A stretch of DNA of 64,000 nucleotides, from assembly GCA_026461075.1 (NCBI GenBank), contig JAPJNH010000141.1, positions 1 to 64,000 on the forward strand, given 5' to 3'. Numbering within the stretch: the stretch's first letter is position 1; each line of letters begins with the position of its first letter. Below, in pieces: positions 35,496-45,120 of the stretch. Under the pieces are notes generated by a model. That model was not told the DNA's origin, searched no databases, and saw only the letters and a list, made by a program, of their open reading frames with translations. The position numbers and the translations under genes were made by a program. Source of the stretch: Chitinophagales bacterium (GTDB lineage Bacteria; Bacteroidota; Bacteroidia; Chitinophagales; CAIODY01).

Positions 35496-35500
35496 CACCT

Positions 35501-36241
35501 ATGATTTTCGATAAAAAGTTGGTGATAGTAATGCCAGCTTACAATGCTGCAAAAACACTGGAAGCGACGCTCGCTGCTATCCCGCAAGGCTTGGTAGACG
35601 AACTTGTTTTGGTGGATGATTCAAGCTCTGATGATACCTCTACTGTTGCTAAGCAATTAGGAGTCCCTCATGTTATTCGCCATGAGAAAAACAAAGGCTA
35701 TGGCGGGAATCAGAAAACCTGTTATCAAAAGGCGCTTTCCTTGGATGCTGATATCGTGATAATGTTGCACCCCGATTATCAATACGATCCACAATTAATC
35801 CCTGCCATGGCGCATTTGGTGGCAACAGGATTGTATCCTTGTGTTTTAGGGTCTCGTATTTTGGGTAATGGTGCTTTGACGGGAGGAATGCCACTTTATA
35901 AGTATTTCTTTAATCGTGCGATGACCTTTGTTCAGAATATTTTGCAAGGACAAAAGCTATCGGAATATCATACGGGCTATCGCGCCTTTTCTAAAGAGGT
36001 GCTGACTTCGATTTCATTCATGAACAATTCGGATGATTTCGTGTTTGACAACGAAATGCTTTCTCAGATTATCATGCGCGACTATAAGATTGGAGAAATC
36101 TCTTGTCCGACGAAGTACTTTGCAGAAGCCTCTTCCATTAATTTTCGTCGTAGTGTGATTTATGGGATGGGGTGTATGCGTGTCGCGGCACGTCATTTTT
36201 TACATAAGCGTGGTGTGTGGCGTTCTAAATTGTATGTATGA
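35501..36241 (+). CDS. Glycosyltransferase family 2 (dolichol-phosphate-mannose-synthase-like)
   Basis: A 246-residue GT-A enzyme that transfers a sugar from a nucleotide donor, likely to a lipid carrier. Motifs: VIVMPAYNAAKTLEATL at the N-terminus, VDDSSSDDTS (nucleotide), HEKNKGYGGNQ, and the DPD-like metal site in MLHPDYQYDP. A GYRAFSKEVL motif and no transmembrane tail are seen, as in DPM1-like proteins. It overlaps the DUF5916 gene by four bases (ATGA), so the two are translationally coupled. Confidence 0.9.
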   Translation: MIFDKKLVIVMPAYNAAKTLEATLAAIPQGLVDELVLVDDSSSDDTSTVAKQLGVPHVIRHEKNKGYGGNQKTCYQKALSLDADIVIMLHPDYQYDPQLIPAMAHLVATGLYPCVLGSRILGNGALTGGMPLYKYFFNRAMTFVQNILQGQKLSEYHTGYRAFSKEVLTSISFMNNSDDFVFDNEMLSQIIMRDYKIGEISCPTKYFAEASSINFRRSVIYGMGCMRVAARHFLHKRGVWRSKLYV

Positions 36242-38415
36242 ACAAGTCTTTATTTTTTATTCTTAGTGTATTGTTGATTCTTATTTCGAACCAATCATTT
36301 GCAAATGATTCTACGAGATATGAAATGTATGCGCATCATATTCAAAAGCCAATTCACCTAGACGGAAAATTGGATGAACAGGAATGGAGCGACGCCAAGG
36401 CTGCGGAAGGTTTTACTGAAAACTTTCCTATCGATACTATCGCCGCGAAGAGTAAAACGCGTATCAAGATATTGTATGATGATGACAATGTTTACATAGG
36501 TGTTTGGTGCGAGAATAAGTATCCGGGAAAGTTTGTCGTGCAGTCTTTTAAACGTGATTTTGAGAATAAGGTGAATGATATGATTGCTGTAGCCATCAAT
36601 CCTAGTGCCGACCGGTTGAATGGGTATAATTTTAGTGTGAGTCCGATGAACGTGCAGCGAGAGGGAACAATTGAGGAAGGTGGTTTGCAAGGGGTAACTA
36701 CGGCGTGGGATACGAAGTGGCATTCTGAGACATTTCACGGAGACGGGTTCTGGAGTGCTGAGATGCGCATTCCCGTACGTTCTATGCGTTTTGATAGCAC
36801 CTCTTACTGGCGTGTGAATTTTGCACGTAACGACTTGAAGATCCCAGAGGCAAGCGCATGGGTGCCTGTTCCTCGTCAGATAAATATTTCCTCTTTGTCG
36901 AATACAGGGAAATTGTATTTCGATGATCATATGCCGAAGCCGCGTAATAATATTGTTCTTTTGCCTTTCGCTACCTGGAATTATAGTCAGGATAAGGATG
37001 GAATCAAGAACAAACCGAATGCGGGTGTTGGGCTGAAATATGGAATGAAAAATGGATTGACATTAGATTTAACGTATAATCCGGATTTCTCTCAAGTGGA
37101 GGTAGATAGGCAAGTTACGAACCTTACACGCTTTAATATCTTCTATCCAGAGCAACGAAATTTCTTTATTGAAAATGGTGATTTATTTGCTCGTTTTGGG
37201 TTTTCAAGAATTCGTCCCTTCTTTTCTCGTCGTATTGGTTTGGATGATAAAGGAAATGCGATTCCAATATTATATGGCGCTCGTTTAAGCGGTAAGCCGA
37301 ATGAAGATTGGCGTATTGGTGTTTTAAGCGCGCAGACTATGGCCGTTCCTGATAGAGATTTATTGGCGCAAAACTATTTTGTTGCGGCGGCGCAACGTCG
37401 TGTTACAGGGCGTTCCAATATTGCATTTATGACCGTGAATCGTCAGTCATTTGACAAACCATATGCTTTGAATGATTACAATCGTTTGTTAGGCGTTGAA
37501 TATAATCTTAGTTCCTTAGATAATAGATGGCAAGGAAAAGTATTTGTGCATCAAACCTTGCAACCTAAGCAACCAAAGGATGCGTGGGCTACAGCAGCTT
37601 GGATAAATTATACTGGAAGGAATTGGACTATCGCGTATAATCATGAATATGTGGGGGAGAATTATAAAGTGGATGCCGGATTTTTGTACCGAAAGAATTA
37701 TTTACGATTTGAAGATTGGGCCTATTATTCGTTCTATCCAAAATCTAAAAGAATCTTCTCACATGGACCAGGCGTTTATGTGGATTGGTACGTCGACAAA
37801 CAAGGGCAGACAATGGATTTGATCTATCGCTTACAGTATAAAGTGAATTGGCGCAATACAGCCAATTTTGTTTTGCAGGCGAATCAGAATGAGTTGTTGT
37901 TAAAACAAGACTTCGATGCTTCGGGTAAGTTTAGTGATTCGAAATATAAGAAGGGGGAGCGTTTTAACTTTAAAAATATTTATGGTCAGTATGTGAGTGA
38001 TGGTAGAAAACGTCTCCGTTATACCTTTACGGCTGATTACGGTGGCTATTTTAGTGGGACAAAATTTACGGGAGGTTTCGATTTGAGTTATCGTTTCCCG
38101 CCTTATTTAGTTCTTTCTGTGAATTATGAAAGAAACGAAATACGTCTACCGCAAGCGTATAATTCTGGGTACTATGATTTGTTGGGTACAAAGATTGAAT
38201 TGACAATGACACGCAACCTGTTTTGGACAACCTATGTTCAATACAACTCACAAATGGCGAATGTCAATGTGAATAGCCGTATTCAATGGCGTTACTCTCC
38301 TGTGAGTGATGTATTCTTGGTGTTTACTTCCAATCATACCACTGCTGAACAAAAAAATAAGCCCACCCAATACGTAGTATTAAAGTGGACTTATTGGTTT
38401 GATGGACTACATTAA
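36238..38415 (+). CDS. DUF5916 protein with N-terminal CBM9-like domain, outer-membrane type
   Basis: A 725-residue exported protein. Signal peptide about 1-22 (ending SFAN). Residues about 30-225 form a family-9 carbohydrate-binding-like domain (HIQKPIHLDGKLDEQEWSDA, YIGVWCENKYPG, VNFARNDLKIPEAS). The rest (DUF5916) contains NPDFSQVEVDRQVTNLTRF and FYPEQRNFFIENGDLF, then long alternating strands ending ...KWTYWFDGLH, consistent with a beta barrel in the outer membrane. Known only as a Bacteroidota family; function unproven, perhaps glycan binding or transport. The stop codon abuts that of the convergent TPR gene. Confidence 0.88.
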   Translation: MNKSLFFILSVLLILISNQSFANDSTRYEMYAHHIQKPIHLDGKLDEQEWSDAKAAEGFTENFPIDTIAAKSKTRIKILYDDDNVYIGVWCENKYPGKFVVQSFKRDFENKVNDMIAVAINPSADRLNGYNFSVSPMNVQREGTIEEGGLQGVTTAWDTKWHSETFHGDGFWSAEMRIPVRSMRFDSTSYWRVNFARNDLKIPEASAWVPVPRQINISSLSNTGKLYFDDHMPKPRNNIVLLPFATWNYSQDKDGIKNKPNAGVGLKYGMKNGLTLDLTYNPDFSQVEVDRQVTNLTRFNIFYPEQRNFFIENGDLFARFGFSRIRPFFSRRIGLDDKGNAIPILYGARLSGKPNEDWRIGVLSAQTMAVPDRDLLAQNYFVAAAQRRVTGRSNIAFMTVNRQSFDKPYALNDYNRLLGVEYNLSSLDNRWQGKVFVHQTLQPKQPKDAWATAAWINYTGRNWTIAYNHEYVGENYKVDAGFLYRKNYLRFEDWAYYSFYPKSKRIFSHGPGVYVDWYVDKQGQTMDLIYRLQYKVNWRNTANFVLQANQNELLLKQDFDASGKFSDSKYKKGERFNFKNIYGQYVSDGRKRLRYTFTADYGGYFSGTKFTGGFDLSYRFPPYLVLSVNYERNEIRLPQAYNSGYYDLLGTKIELTMTRNLFWTTYVQYNSQMANVNVNSRIQWRYSPVSDVFLVFTSNHTTAEQKNKPTQYVVLKWTYWFDGLH

Positions 38416-39525
38416 TTATTGTCCAGTAACAGCTTTAATTTTCTTAATCATTTTAATCAACTCTGATTGACCAGGTTTGATAGAATCTGCTTTTACTAAA
38501 TAAGGTAAAGCCTCTTTAAATGCCACATTACGTTTAGCTTCGAATTCGTTATAGATTTTTTCTTTGCTAGGATCGCGATTTTCCAACATTTTATTATTGC
38601 AGATTACCGCCTTGTTATAAAGTGAGGTACCCATCATTTCATTAACGTCGTAATCATCCGGATTGATCGCAAGCGCTTTTACAAAGGTTTCACGAGCCTT
38701 TTCACTTTCTCCTTGGTATTCATAAATTGAACCAAGAATCATTAACAATTCGCCATTTTTAGGTTCTTTGTCAATTAAAGCTTGGATAGTACTAATGGCA
38801 TCTGCATAACGTTTCGCACGCAACAACATATCCTTCTTCGCAATCAACATGCTGTAATCATCAGGGAAGGATGAAACTGCCTCATTCATTACATTAATTG
38901 CTTTTACTGTATCTCCCATGGATAAATAGGTATAAGAAAGCAATTTGTAAGCGTCTTTGTATTTTACTTTAGTACAAGCCTCAAATGCAATGGCTGCTTC
39001 TTTATTCATTTCCGCCATATAGGCTGCTTGGGCAGCGTAAAATAACATGGTAGTGTCCAACGGAGCCTCTTTGTTGATAGAACGGATAAGTCCGTCTGTT
39101 TGCGTTGAGTTGTTCAAAGCATGATAAGCCGTTTTGTATTCTTTAGCATTATAGGCAAGGATACCGTCGTTTTTATACTGAACAGATAACTGGCCAAGAT
39201 AAGGCATCATGTCGGCGCCAAATTCTTCTGCATTAAGTGCTAAAGAGCGACGGAAAGAGTTTAATGCTGTATCCAAAGCTCCAGAGATATGCATTACGGA
39301 GTCTTGTTTCTTCTGATTGATCGTCAAGTAAATCAAACCGCGATAGTACCATGCTTTCGGCATCATAGCGGTTGTAGGGTCTTGAATAGCTTCGTTAATG
39401 TTTTGAATTGCTTTGTCATACTCATCGTAGTTCAAATAATTCTTTGCGCTGTTCACTTTAGCCTTTTGAGCGAATACTGATCCAAACGATAAGATTGCTA
39501 GGCAAATCAGGGTTAGTTTTTTCAT
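38416..39525 (-). CDS. Exported tetratricopeptide repeat protein
   Basis: A 369-residue protein with signal peptide 1-19 (ending VFAQ). The mature part contains at least five TPR units, for example KNYLNYDEYDKAIQNINEAI, GILAYNAKEYKTAYHALN, AYKLLSYTYLSMGDTVKAIN, RAKRYADAISTIQALIDKEP and ILGSIYEYQGESEKARETFV. It is probably a periplasmic scaffold; Bacteroidota carry many like it. The TAA codon touches the DUF5916 stop with no base between (TAATTA), leaving no room for a terminator. A near -7 box (TAAATTCG) lies at 39545-39552. Confidence 0.85.
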   Translation of the reverse strand: MKKLTLICLAILSFGSVFAQKAKVNSAKNYLNYDEYDKAIQNINEAIQDPTTAMMPKAWYYRGLIYLTINQKKQDSVMHISGALDTALNSFRRSLALNAEEFGADMMPYLGQLSVQYKNDGILAYNAKEYKTAYHALNNSTQTDGLIRSINKEAPLDTTMLFYAAQAAYMAEMNKEAAIAFEACTKVKYKDAYKLLSYTYLSMGDTVKAINVMNEAVSSFPDDYSMLIAKKDMLLRAKRYADAISTIQALIDKEPKNGELLMILGSIYEYQGESEKARETFVKALAINPDDYDVNEMMGTSLYNKAVICNNKMLENRDPSKEKIYNEFEAKRNVAFKEALPYLVKADSIKPGQSELIKMIKKIKAVTGQ

Positions 39526-39570
39526 GAGGTTTTATTTACGGAGGCGAATTTACAAAAAAGCTTCAAATGC

Positions 39571-40053
39571 TTATACCAAACAAGAACCGTCGAAGTTAAT
39601 AGGAAGTAAATCTTTTACAGAATTTACGGCATAGACAACATCTCCTTGTCCTTTTAACCAAATTTCTATCGGACTGTTTGAAATATTTTCCTGTTCCAAA
39701 ATAGCCTGACGGCACATGCCGCATGGTGCTACGGGATGTAATACGGGACTTCTTTTGTTCTCTATCACAATGGCCATTTTAAGGACTTTTGTTTTAGGGT
39801 AAAGGGACGAAATAGCGGCAAGATTGATTCGTTCCGCACATAATCCCAAAGGGAAAGAGGCGTTTTCTTGATTGGTTCCACAAACAATTTCACCGTTCTC
39901 CAACAAACTCGCGCTTGCGACATGAAATTGCGAATAGGGGGCGTGTGCATTCGGCAGGTTTTCTATCGCTTTCCCAAATAAAGTTTTGATACTTGCTTCC
40001 AACTCCTCAAATTGATACACTCGAACAGGTATCGTTAAGTTTTCTATCTTCAT
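39571..40053 (-). CDS. cdd: Cytidine deaminase
   Basis: Deaminates cytidine and deoxycytidine to uridine in pyrimidine salvage. It has 160 residues, somewhat longer than the usual 130-140 because of an N-terminal extension. Motifs: APYSQFHVAS, GTNQENASFPLGLCAERINL (CAE zinc/catalytic site), and PCGMCRQAI for the other two zinc cysteines. It diverges from the saccharopine-dehydrogenase-like gene. Confidence 0.95.
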   Translation of the reverse strand: MKIENLTIPVRVYQFEELEASIKTLFGKAIENLPNAHAPYSQFHVASASLLENGEIVCGTNQENASFPLGLCAERINLAAISSLYPKTKVLKMAIVIENKRSPVLHPVAPCGMCRQAILEQENISNSPIEIWLKGQGDVVYAVNSVKDLLPINFDGSCLV

Positions 40054-40079
40054 TTTTTTATATTACTTACTAAATATAA

Positions 40080-40087
40080 TAATTTTG
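40080..40087 (+). promoter_or_regulatory. -7 promoter element (TAATTTTG)
   Basis: Exact TAnnTTTG match, 17 bases before the ATG at 40105. Confidence 0.55.
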
Positions 40088-40104
40088 CAGCGTAATACGA
40101 CGTT

Positions 40105-41433
40105 ATGAAAAAGATATTAATGATTGGTGCAGGAAAATCTGCTACCGTAGCGATAGATTATTTTTTAGAACATGCTGCTCAAGAGCAATGGTTTTTGCTA
40201 TTGGCTGATGCAGATTTGAAAACGGCGCAAAAGAAAATTCATAAGTCAAAGTTCGCAAGTGCACATCAATTAGACGTTACAGATGCCACGGAACGTCGTA
40301 AGTTGATTAAACAAGCTGATCTAGTAGTTAGTATGATGCCGCCGGCTTTGCACCTTGTGATTATCAAGGATTGTATTGATCTTGGAAAACATGTGGTGAA
40401 TGCGTCTTACGTGAGTCCGGAAATAAAAGCATTAGAACCATTAGCGAAGAAAGCAGGCGTGATATTGCTTTGTGAAATGGGCCTAGATCCTGGTATTGAT
40501 CATATGAGTGCCATGAAAACTATTCATGAACTGCAAGATAAGGGTGCTAGGATTACAAGCTTCAAATCCTTTTGTGGCGGATTGATTGCGCGTGAATCAG
40601 ATACTAATCCTTGGCATTATAAATTTAGCTGGAACCCTCGTAATGTCGTAGTGGCTGGACAGGGGACGGCTCAATTTTTAGAAGGTGCTCAGCTCCGCTA
40701 CTTACCTCACAGCCGACTTTTTGCTAGTCCGTGGAAGGTGTCAGTAAATGGAAGTGGCTCTTATGAAGCGTATCCTAATCGCGATTCTTTGAGCTATATT
40801 GAATTATATGGACTACAAGGTGTGCAAACATTTATTCGTGGTACGCTTCGTAAAAAAGGGTTCATGGAGGCTTGGCATACTTTGGTGCAGTTAGGCTTGA
40901 CTGATGATACCTATACAATCGCCAATTCGGATAAACTTTCGTACAAGTCATTTTTGAAAATGTATAGCGCACCATCTACAGATAAAGCGCTACAAGCTAT
41001 TTATAATTACCTCAATGGGGAGAAGTCGAAGCATCCAATTATTGCAATGTATGCTTTTGCTGGTTTACTTAGTGATCAGTTAATTCCTTTAAAACAGGCA
41101 ACTCCTGCACAGATTTTACAATCCGCATTAGAGCTTGCTTGGAAAATGGAAGAGAAGGATAGGGATTTAGTCGTGATGCAACACGAATTTGAATATGTAT
41201 TGAAAGGGCGTAAACGGAATTTGTATTCGAGCTTTGTATTAAAAGGGGAGGACCGTGTGAATACAGCGATGGCGCGTACCGTAGGCCTTCCATTGGCTAT
41301 CGGCGCGAAATTGATTTTGCAAGGACGCTTGAAAGGCAGTGGTTTGCTTTTGCCTATTATGCCAAAGGTTTATAATCCTGTACTTGTCGAACTAAAGACT
41401 AATGGAGTCGAATTTTTGGATATAGAGGCTTAG
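40105..41433 (+). CDS. Saccharopine dehydrogenase-like oxidoreductase
   Basis: A 442-residue NAD(P)-dependent enzyme. Rossmann motif MIGAGKSATVAIDYF at about 5-19, then LVVSMMPPALHLVI, CEMGLDPGIDHMSAM, and FKSFCGGLIARESDTNPWHYKFSWNP (split by context), as in the saccharopine reductase/dehydrogenase family. It may interconvert saccharopine with lysine or glutamate and aminoadipate semialdehyde in lysine catabolism; similar sequences also serve carboxynorspermidine synthesis, which I judge less likely. Its TAG overlaps the TAA of ppx on the other strand by two bases. Confidence 0.85.
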   Translation: MKKILMIGAGKSATVAIDYFLEHAAQEQWFLLLADADLKTAQKKIHKSKFASAHQLDVTDATERRKLIKQADLVVSMMPPALHLVIIKDCIDLGKHVVNASYVSPEIKALEPLAKKAGVILLCEMGLDPGIDHMSAMKTIHELQDKGARITSFKSFCGGLIARESDTNPWHYKFSWNPRNVVVAGQGTAQFLEGAQLRYLPHSRLFASPWKVSVNGSGSYEAYPNRDSLSYIELYGLQGVQTFIRGTLRKKGFMEAWHTLVQLGLTDDTYTIANSDKLSYKSFLKMYSAPSTDKALQAIYNYLNGEKSKHPIIAMYAFAGLLSDQLIPLKQATPAQILQSALELAWKMEEKDRDLVVMQHEFEYVLKGRKRNLYSSFVLKGEDRVNTAMARTVGLPLAIGAKLILQGRLKGSGLLLPIMPKVYNPVLVELKTNGVEFLDIEA

Positions 41434-42320
41434 CGTTTATTCCAATATTCATCGTAGGCTAAACGAACGATTCCATCACTAAGTCCCATCTTTGGAACGA
41501 ATACTTCATTAATACCAGTCCATTTCATGATCTTGGTAAAAATCTCCAAAGCAGGGAGGATTACATCTGCACGATCTGGATTTAGATCGAATTGTAATAT
41601 ACGTTCTACATACTCCATTGATTGCAGTTCTTCCAAAAGTGTTTTAAGATAGCGGTAAGATAAAGAATCGTCTTTTTCTGCGTTCGCCATTTTAAAAACT
41701 TTATTTATGTTTCCTCCTGAACCAACGATTACAACGTCTCCGGGAGCAACACCACTCTTTAAGAATTGCTTCATTTTATCCCACTCCGTTTTATCAAGCG
41801 GACTATGCATCAGTCGTAAGGTACCAACTTTGAAAGATTTAGAAAAAACCACTTGACCTCCTTGAAAGAGCGTGATCTCGGTACTTCCACCTCCTACATC
41901 CACAAATAAATAATCTTGGTGTGCGTAGTTGTTTTCTTTTTCTAATTGGTATAAAATATTTGCCTCTGTCTTGCCATCAATAACTTCAATTTGTATATCT
42001 GTATTGTCTTTTATTTGTTTCGCAACTTGCTTTGCGTTTTTTGCTTCACGCATCGCAGCAGTTGCCAAGGCTTTGTAATGAATTACTTGATGCGCATTCA
42101 TTAAATGTTTGAAGCCTAACATCGTCTCCGAAAGCAGAATTATATTTTCTTTGGAAATTTCTCCCGTAGAAAAAACGTCACTACCTAATCGCACGGGTAT
42201 GCGTATCAAAGCACCTTTTTTAAAGTATGTTTCGTTATCTTTTTGAATAATGTTTCCGATTAAAAGTCGTACAGCATTGGAGCCGATATCTATGCCTGCG
42301 AAACGCGATAAATGGTTCAA
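41430..42320 (-). CDS. ppx: Exopolyphosphatase (Ppx/GppA family)
   Basis: ASKHA-fold phosphatase that releases phosphate from polyphosphate or pppGpp. It has 296 residues, a short form with only the core domain. The start is a TTG at 42320, inside the end of ppk (TTGA overlap): there is no ATG before the phosphate loop GIDIGSNAVRLLIGN at about 9-23, so a later start would cut the fold. Further motifs are ALATAAMREAKNA, LFVDVGGGSTEITLF and SGGNINKVFKM. Translational coupling to ppk is likely, which fits a combined polyphosphate turnover unit. Confidence 0.9.
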   Translation of the reverse strand: MNHLSRFAGIDIGSNAVRLLIGNIIQKDNETYFKKGALIRIPVRLGSDVFSTGEISKENIILLSETMLGFKHLMNAHQVIHYKALATAAMREAKNAKQVAKQIKDNTDIQIEVIDGKTEANILYQLEKENNYAHQDYLFVDVGGGSTEITLFQGGQVVFSKSFKVGTLRLMHSPLDKTEWDKMKQFLKSGVAPGDVVIVGSGGNINKVFKMANAEKDDSLSYRYLKTLLEELQSMEYVERILQFDLNPDRADVILPALEIFTKIMKWTGINEVFVPKMGLSDGIVRLAYDEYWNKR

Positions 42321-44395
42321 TTTTTAATTATTTTATTTTGGTAGTAGCTGGATAAAAAGGTTTGAGCGCTGCAAGCAGGTGCCAAACTGCTAAAGTAATT
42401 GTTTTGAAGGTTTTTATCAATGATTCTCGACTTCGTATTATCATTCCATTGCGTATCGAAAATCATTTCTATTTCATTTACTAAGGATCTATCTAAAATT
42501 GGGGTACTGACTTCATAACGCAAATCTAAATTTCGAATCATCCAATCAGATGAAGAGATATAACATTTGGTTCGTCCGCCATTAGCAAATATGTAAATTC
42601 TCGAATGTTCCAAGTAAGCATCAATAATTGATTTCGCTTGAATGTTTTCAGATAAATTCTTTTTACCAGGTATTAGACAGCAGACGCTTCGAATGATCAA
42701 TTCAACCTTAACCCCAGCTTGACTTGCCTTATACAATTTGTCAATTAAAACAGGGTCAACCAAATTATTCATTTTGAGTTTTATATAGGCCGTTTTTCCT
42801 TTTTTTGCGTTTTCTATTTCTTTCTCAATCAGCTCTAGAAAGGAGCTTCTAGTATTTATAGGAGATACTAATAAGTTTTTAAATTTAACTTTCGCAAGAT
42901 TGTTTTCAAAGAAGTTGAAGAGTTGCTTTATTTCGCTCGTTATTTTAGGATTTGAGGTAAATAAGGAAAGGTCGCCATACAATTTTGCTGTTTTCTCATT
43001 ATAATTCCCTGTCCCAATATTTGCATAGTAGGACGTCTTTCCACCAGCTTTACGAGTGATTAAACAAATCTTCGAGTGAACCTTGTATCCTGGAACGCCG
43101 AAAATAACCTTTACCCCTTCTTCTTGCATTTTCTTTGCCCAGTAGATATTGTTCTCTTCATCAAATCTAGCTTGTAGTTCTACTACAGCGACCACGTTTT
43201 TACCGTTTTTTGCAGCGTTAATCAAAGCATTGGTTACAAATGAATTTTCAGCAATACGATAAAGCGTAATTCGGATGGAAGTAACTAATGGGTCGAGGGC
43301 CGCATCTCTGAGGGTATCAATGAAATAATTAAAGGTTTGATATGGATAGTGCACAAGGATATCTGCCTTATTCATCTCCTTTATCATATCGTGTTTCTCG
43401 CTAATAAGTGCAGGGTGCAAAGCTGGTTTTGGTAGTTGATAGACAAGATCTTGTCGGCCGAAGTTGGGGAACTTAATCAAGTCGCGCATATTGTGATAGC
43501 GTCCCCCGCTAATTAACTCATCTTTTTTGGAAACCTTCAGACGTGTACTTAAAAAGTCCAAAACATCTGCAGGAACTTCTTTGTCATAAACTAATCGTAC
43601 AGGTTGCCCTTGCTTACGTGCTTTTACACTCTTGGCAATTCTGTCCATCACTCCTTGCGTTAGATCTGTCGTATCGAGATCTAATTCCGCATCGCGAGTT
43701 ATTTTAATGGTGTATGCTTCAATTTCGCTTGCGCTAAATTGTTTGAATATGGAAGATAAATTTTCGCGAATCACATCATCCAAAAAGATAATCGTCTTTT
43801 GCTGTGATTTGTTCGGTAGTTCCACAAATCTCGGCAAGGAGTTTGGGATTTCAATGAGTGCGTAATCGTTTTGTTTGCCGAAGCTTTGTTCTGCGAATCG
43901 TATAATTAAATAAACAGATTTGTCACTTAATTGTGGAAGTGATTTTGTCTTGTTTAAGATAATTGGAAATAGTGCTGGACGAACTAATTCGTTAAAATAG
44001 GTATGCACGAATTTCTTATGTTCTCTATTGAGTTGCTTCTCATTAATCAGCTGAATACCTTTCTTTTCTAGTGCTTGAATAATACCATTAAATGTCCGCT
44101 CAAATTCAAATTGTAGCGATTGAATTTTATCATGTAGTTCGCCAAGAAGTTCCTTTTGGGTATAACCGGCAAGTGTTTCATTAATGTCACCTTTGTAGGT
44201 TTTCCCTAGGCGTTTTACGGTTGCAATACGAACCCTGAAAAACTCATCCATATTACTGGAATAAATTCCAAGAAATTTTAGTCTTTCAACTAATGGAACT
44301 GTTTCATCCATGCCTTCTTGCAAAACTCTCTCATTAAAAGAAAGCCATGATAAGTCGCGGTTAATAAACTTGTTTTTTAGTTTAGACATTAACAT
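42317..44395 (-). CDS. ppk1: Polyphosphate kinase 1
   Basis: Makes inorganic polyphosphate from ATP. It has 692 residues, normal for PPK1. N-terminal domain FINRDLSWLSFNERVLQE, head domain NMDEFFRVR, and catalytic domain with the phosphorylated His region (GYKVHSKICLITRK), YANIGTGNYNEKTA, and the second His (YLEHSRIYIFANGG), followed by the C-terminal SSDWMIRNLDLRYEVSTPI. Two starts are possible, ATG at 44395 and at 44389 (MSKLKNKF); the second is as likely. It is followed by ppx with an overlap. Confidence 0.96.
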   Translation of the reverse strand: MLMSKLKNKFINRDLSWLSFNERVLQEGMDETVPLVERLKFLGIYSSNMDEFFRVRIATVKRLGKTYKGDINETLAGYTQKELLGELHDKIQSLQFEFERTFNGIIQALEKKGIQLINEKQLNREHKKFVHTYFNELVRPALFPIILNKTKSLPQLSDKSVYLIIRFAEQSFGKQNDYALIEIPNSLPRFVELPNKSQQKTIIFLDDVIRENLSSIFKQFSASEIEAYTIKITRDAELDLDTTDLTQGVMDRIAKSVKARKQGQPVRLVYDKEVPADVLDFLSTRLKVSKKDELISGGRYHNMRDLIKFPNFGRQDLVYQLPKPALHPALISEKHDMIKEMNKADILVHYPYQTFNYFIDTLRDAALDPLVTSIRITLYRIAENSFVTNALINAAKNGKNVVAVVELQARFDEENNIYWAKKMQEEGVKVIFGVPGYKVHSKICLITRKAGGKTSYYANIGTGNYNEKTAKLYGDLSLFTSNPKITSEIKQLFNFFENNLAKVKFKNLLVSPINTRSSFLELIEKEIENAKKGKTAYIKLKMNNLVDPVLIDKLYKASQAGVKVELIIRSVCCLIPGKKNLSENIQAKSIIDAYLEHSRIYIFANGGRTKCYISSSDWMIRNLDLRYEVSTPILDRSLVNEIEMIFDTQWNDNTKSRIIDKNLQNNYFSSLAPACSAQTFLSSYYQNKIIKN

Positions 44396-44464
44396 AACAT
44401 TCGGGCCATTTTAAATTGCAATTTCTATACTTTTTGTTAATCCAATATTATGAAGTGGTGAACT

Positions 44465-45079
44465 TTAAGGCAAAAGTGCTTCTCTAGCCGCAGGCCCTTC
44501 CATAAACAATAAGTCGAGTGCACTCATGTTTGGAAAAAATCCGTTTCTGTCTTCAAAGAGCTGAAAGTAGACTGGACTGTCTTCAAAACTAAATCCAGGC
44601 TTAATTTTGTTGCGTAGATTAATCGTGTTGGGATCTTCAATTTTGAAGAGACTGCTTTTTTGAAGGGTGCCTTTAAAACCGAATTTTTTAAGCATCCAGG
44701 CAGTCAAATTATACGACCAGTCAAACAGAAATTCGTTCGGAGCATCAAATAATTCCTTGAGCTCGTCTTCATAGTATTCGAAGTAAGGAGAACTCCGGTA
44801 CATAAAGGTCAATGACTTCCATTGCTCTCTTTTCCATGGTAAATTATTGGCAAGCAGTACCTCCTGAATAGTAGTATGTTGATTTTTGCCATGCACGAGC
44901 GGTAGGGAGAGTAGAAGCTGTCCGTTTGGACCAGGAAAATAGGCCCTATTGCGATAACTTCCTTTCTGATAATTTTCGCAAGCCTCGATTTCTAGGGTAT
45001 TCGCATGAATAACCTGCTTCATCCATTGAATGCTTGGAAAATAATGTAGTTCAATTCTAATCGTCTTATGCGTATCCAT
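44465..45079 (-). CDS. WbqC-like family protein
   Basis: A 204-residue soluble protein. It matches the WbqC-like family by its layout: start IRIELHYFPSIQWMKQV, then CENYQKGSYRNRAYFPGPNGQLLLSLPLVHG, and FMYRSSPYFEYYEDEL. Members are linked to O-antigen or surface-glycan gene clusters; a biochemical role is not firmly known. A CAATTTTG box lies five bases before the ATG (45085-45092 on the reverse strand), suggesting a leaderless transcript. It diverges from the GWxTD gene. Confidence 0.85.
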   Translation of the reverse strand: MDTHKTIRIELHYFPSIQWMKQVIHANTLEIEACENYQKGSYRNRAYFPGPNGQLLLSLPLVHGKNQHTTIQEVLLANNLPWKREQWKSLTFMYRSSPYFEYYEDELKELFDAPNEFLFDWSYNLTAWMLKKFGFKGTLQKSSLFKIEDPNTINLRNKIKPGFSFEDSPVYFQLFEDRNGFFPNMSALDLLFMEGPAAREALLP

Positions 45080-45084
45080 CCGTG

Positions 45085-45092
45085 CAAAATTG
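45085..45092 (-). promoter_or_regulatory. Possible -7 element of the WbqC gene (CAATTTTG)
   Basis: On the reverse strand, one mismatch to TAnnTTTG, five bases before the ATG at 45079. Confidence 0.35.
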
Positions 45093-45120
45093 CTAAATTT
45101 AAGGCGGAATCAATACCCTT

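Noticed and set aside
36358-36930. 190-codon reading frame on the reverse strand opposite the DUF5916 gene
   Set aside because: It has no recognisable domain or signal, lies wholly opposite a well-supported gene and reads like a codon-bias shadow.
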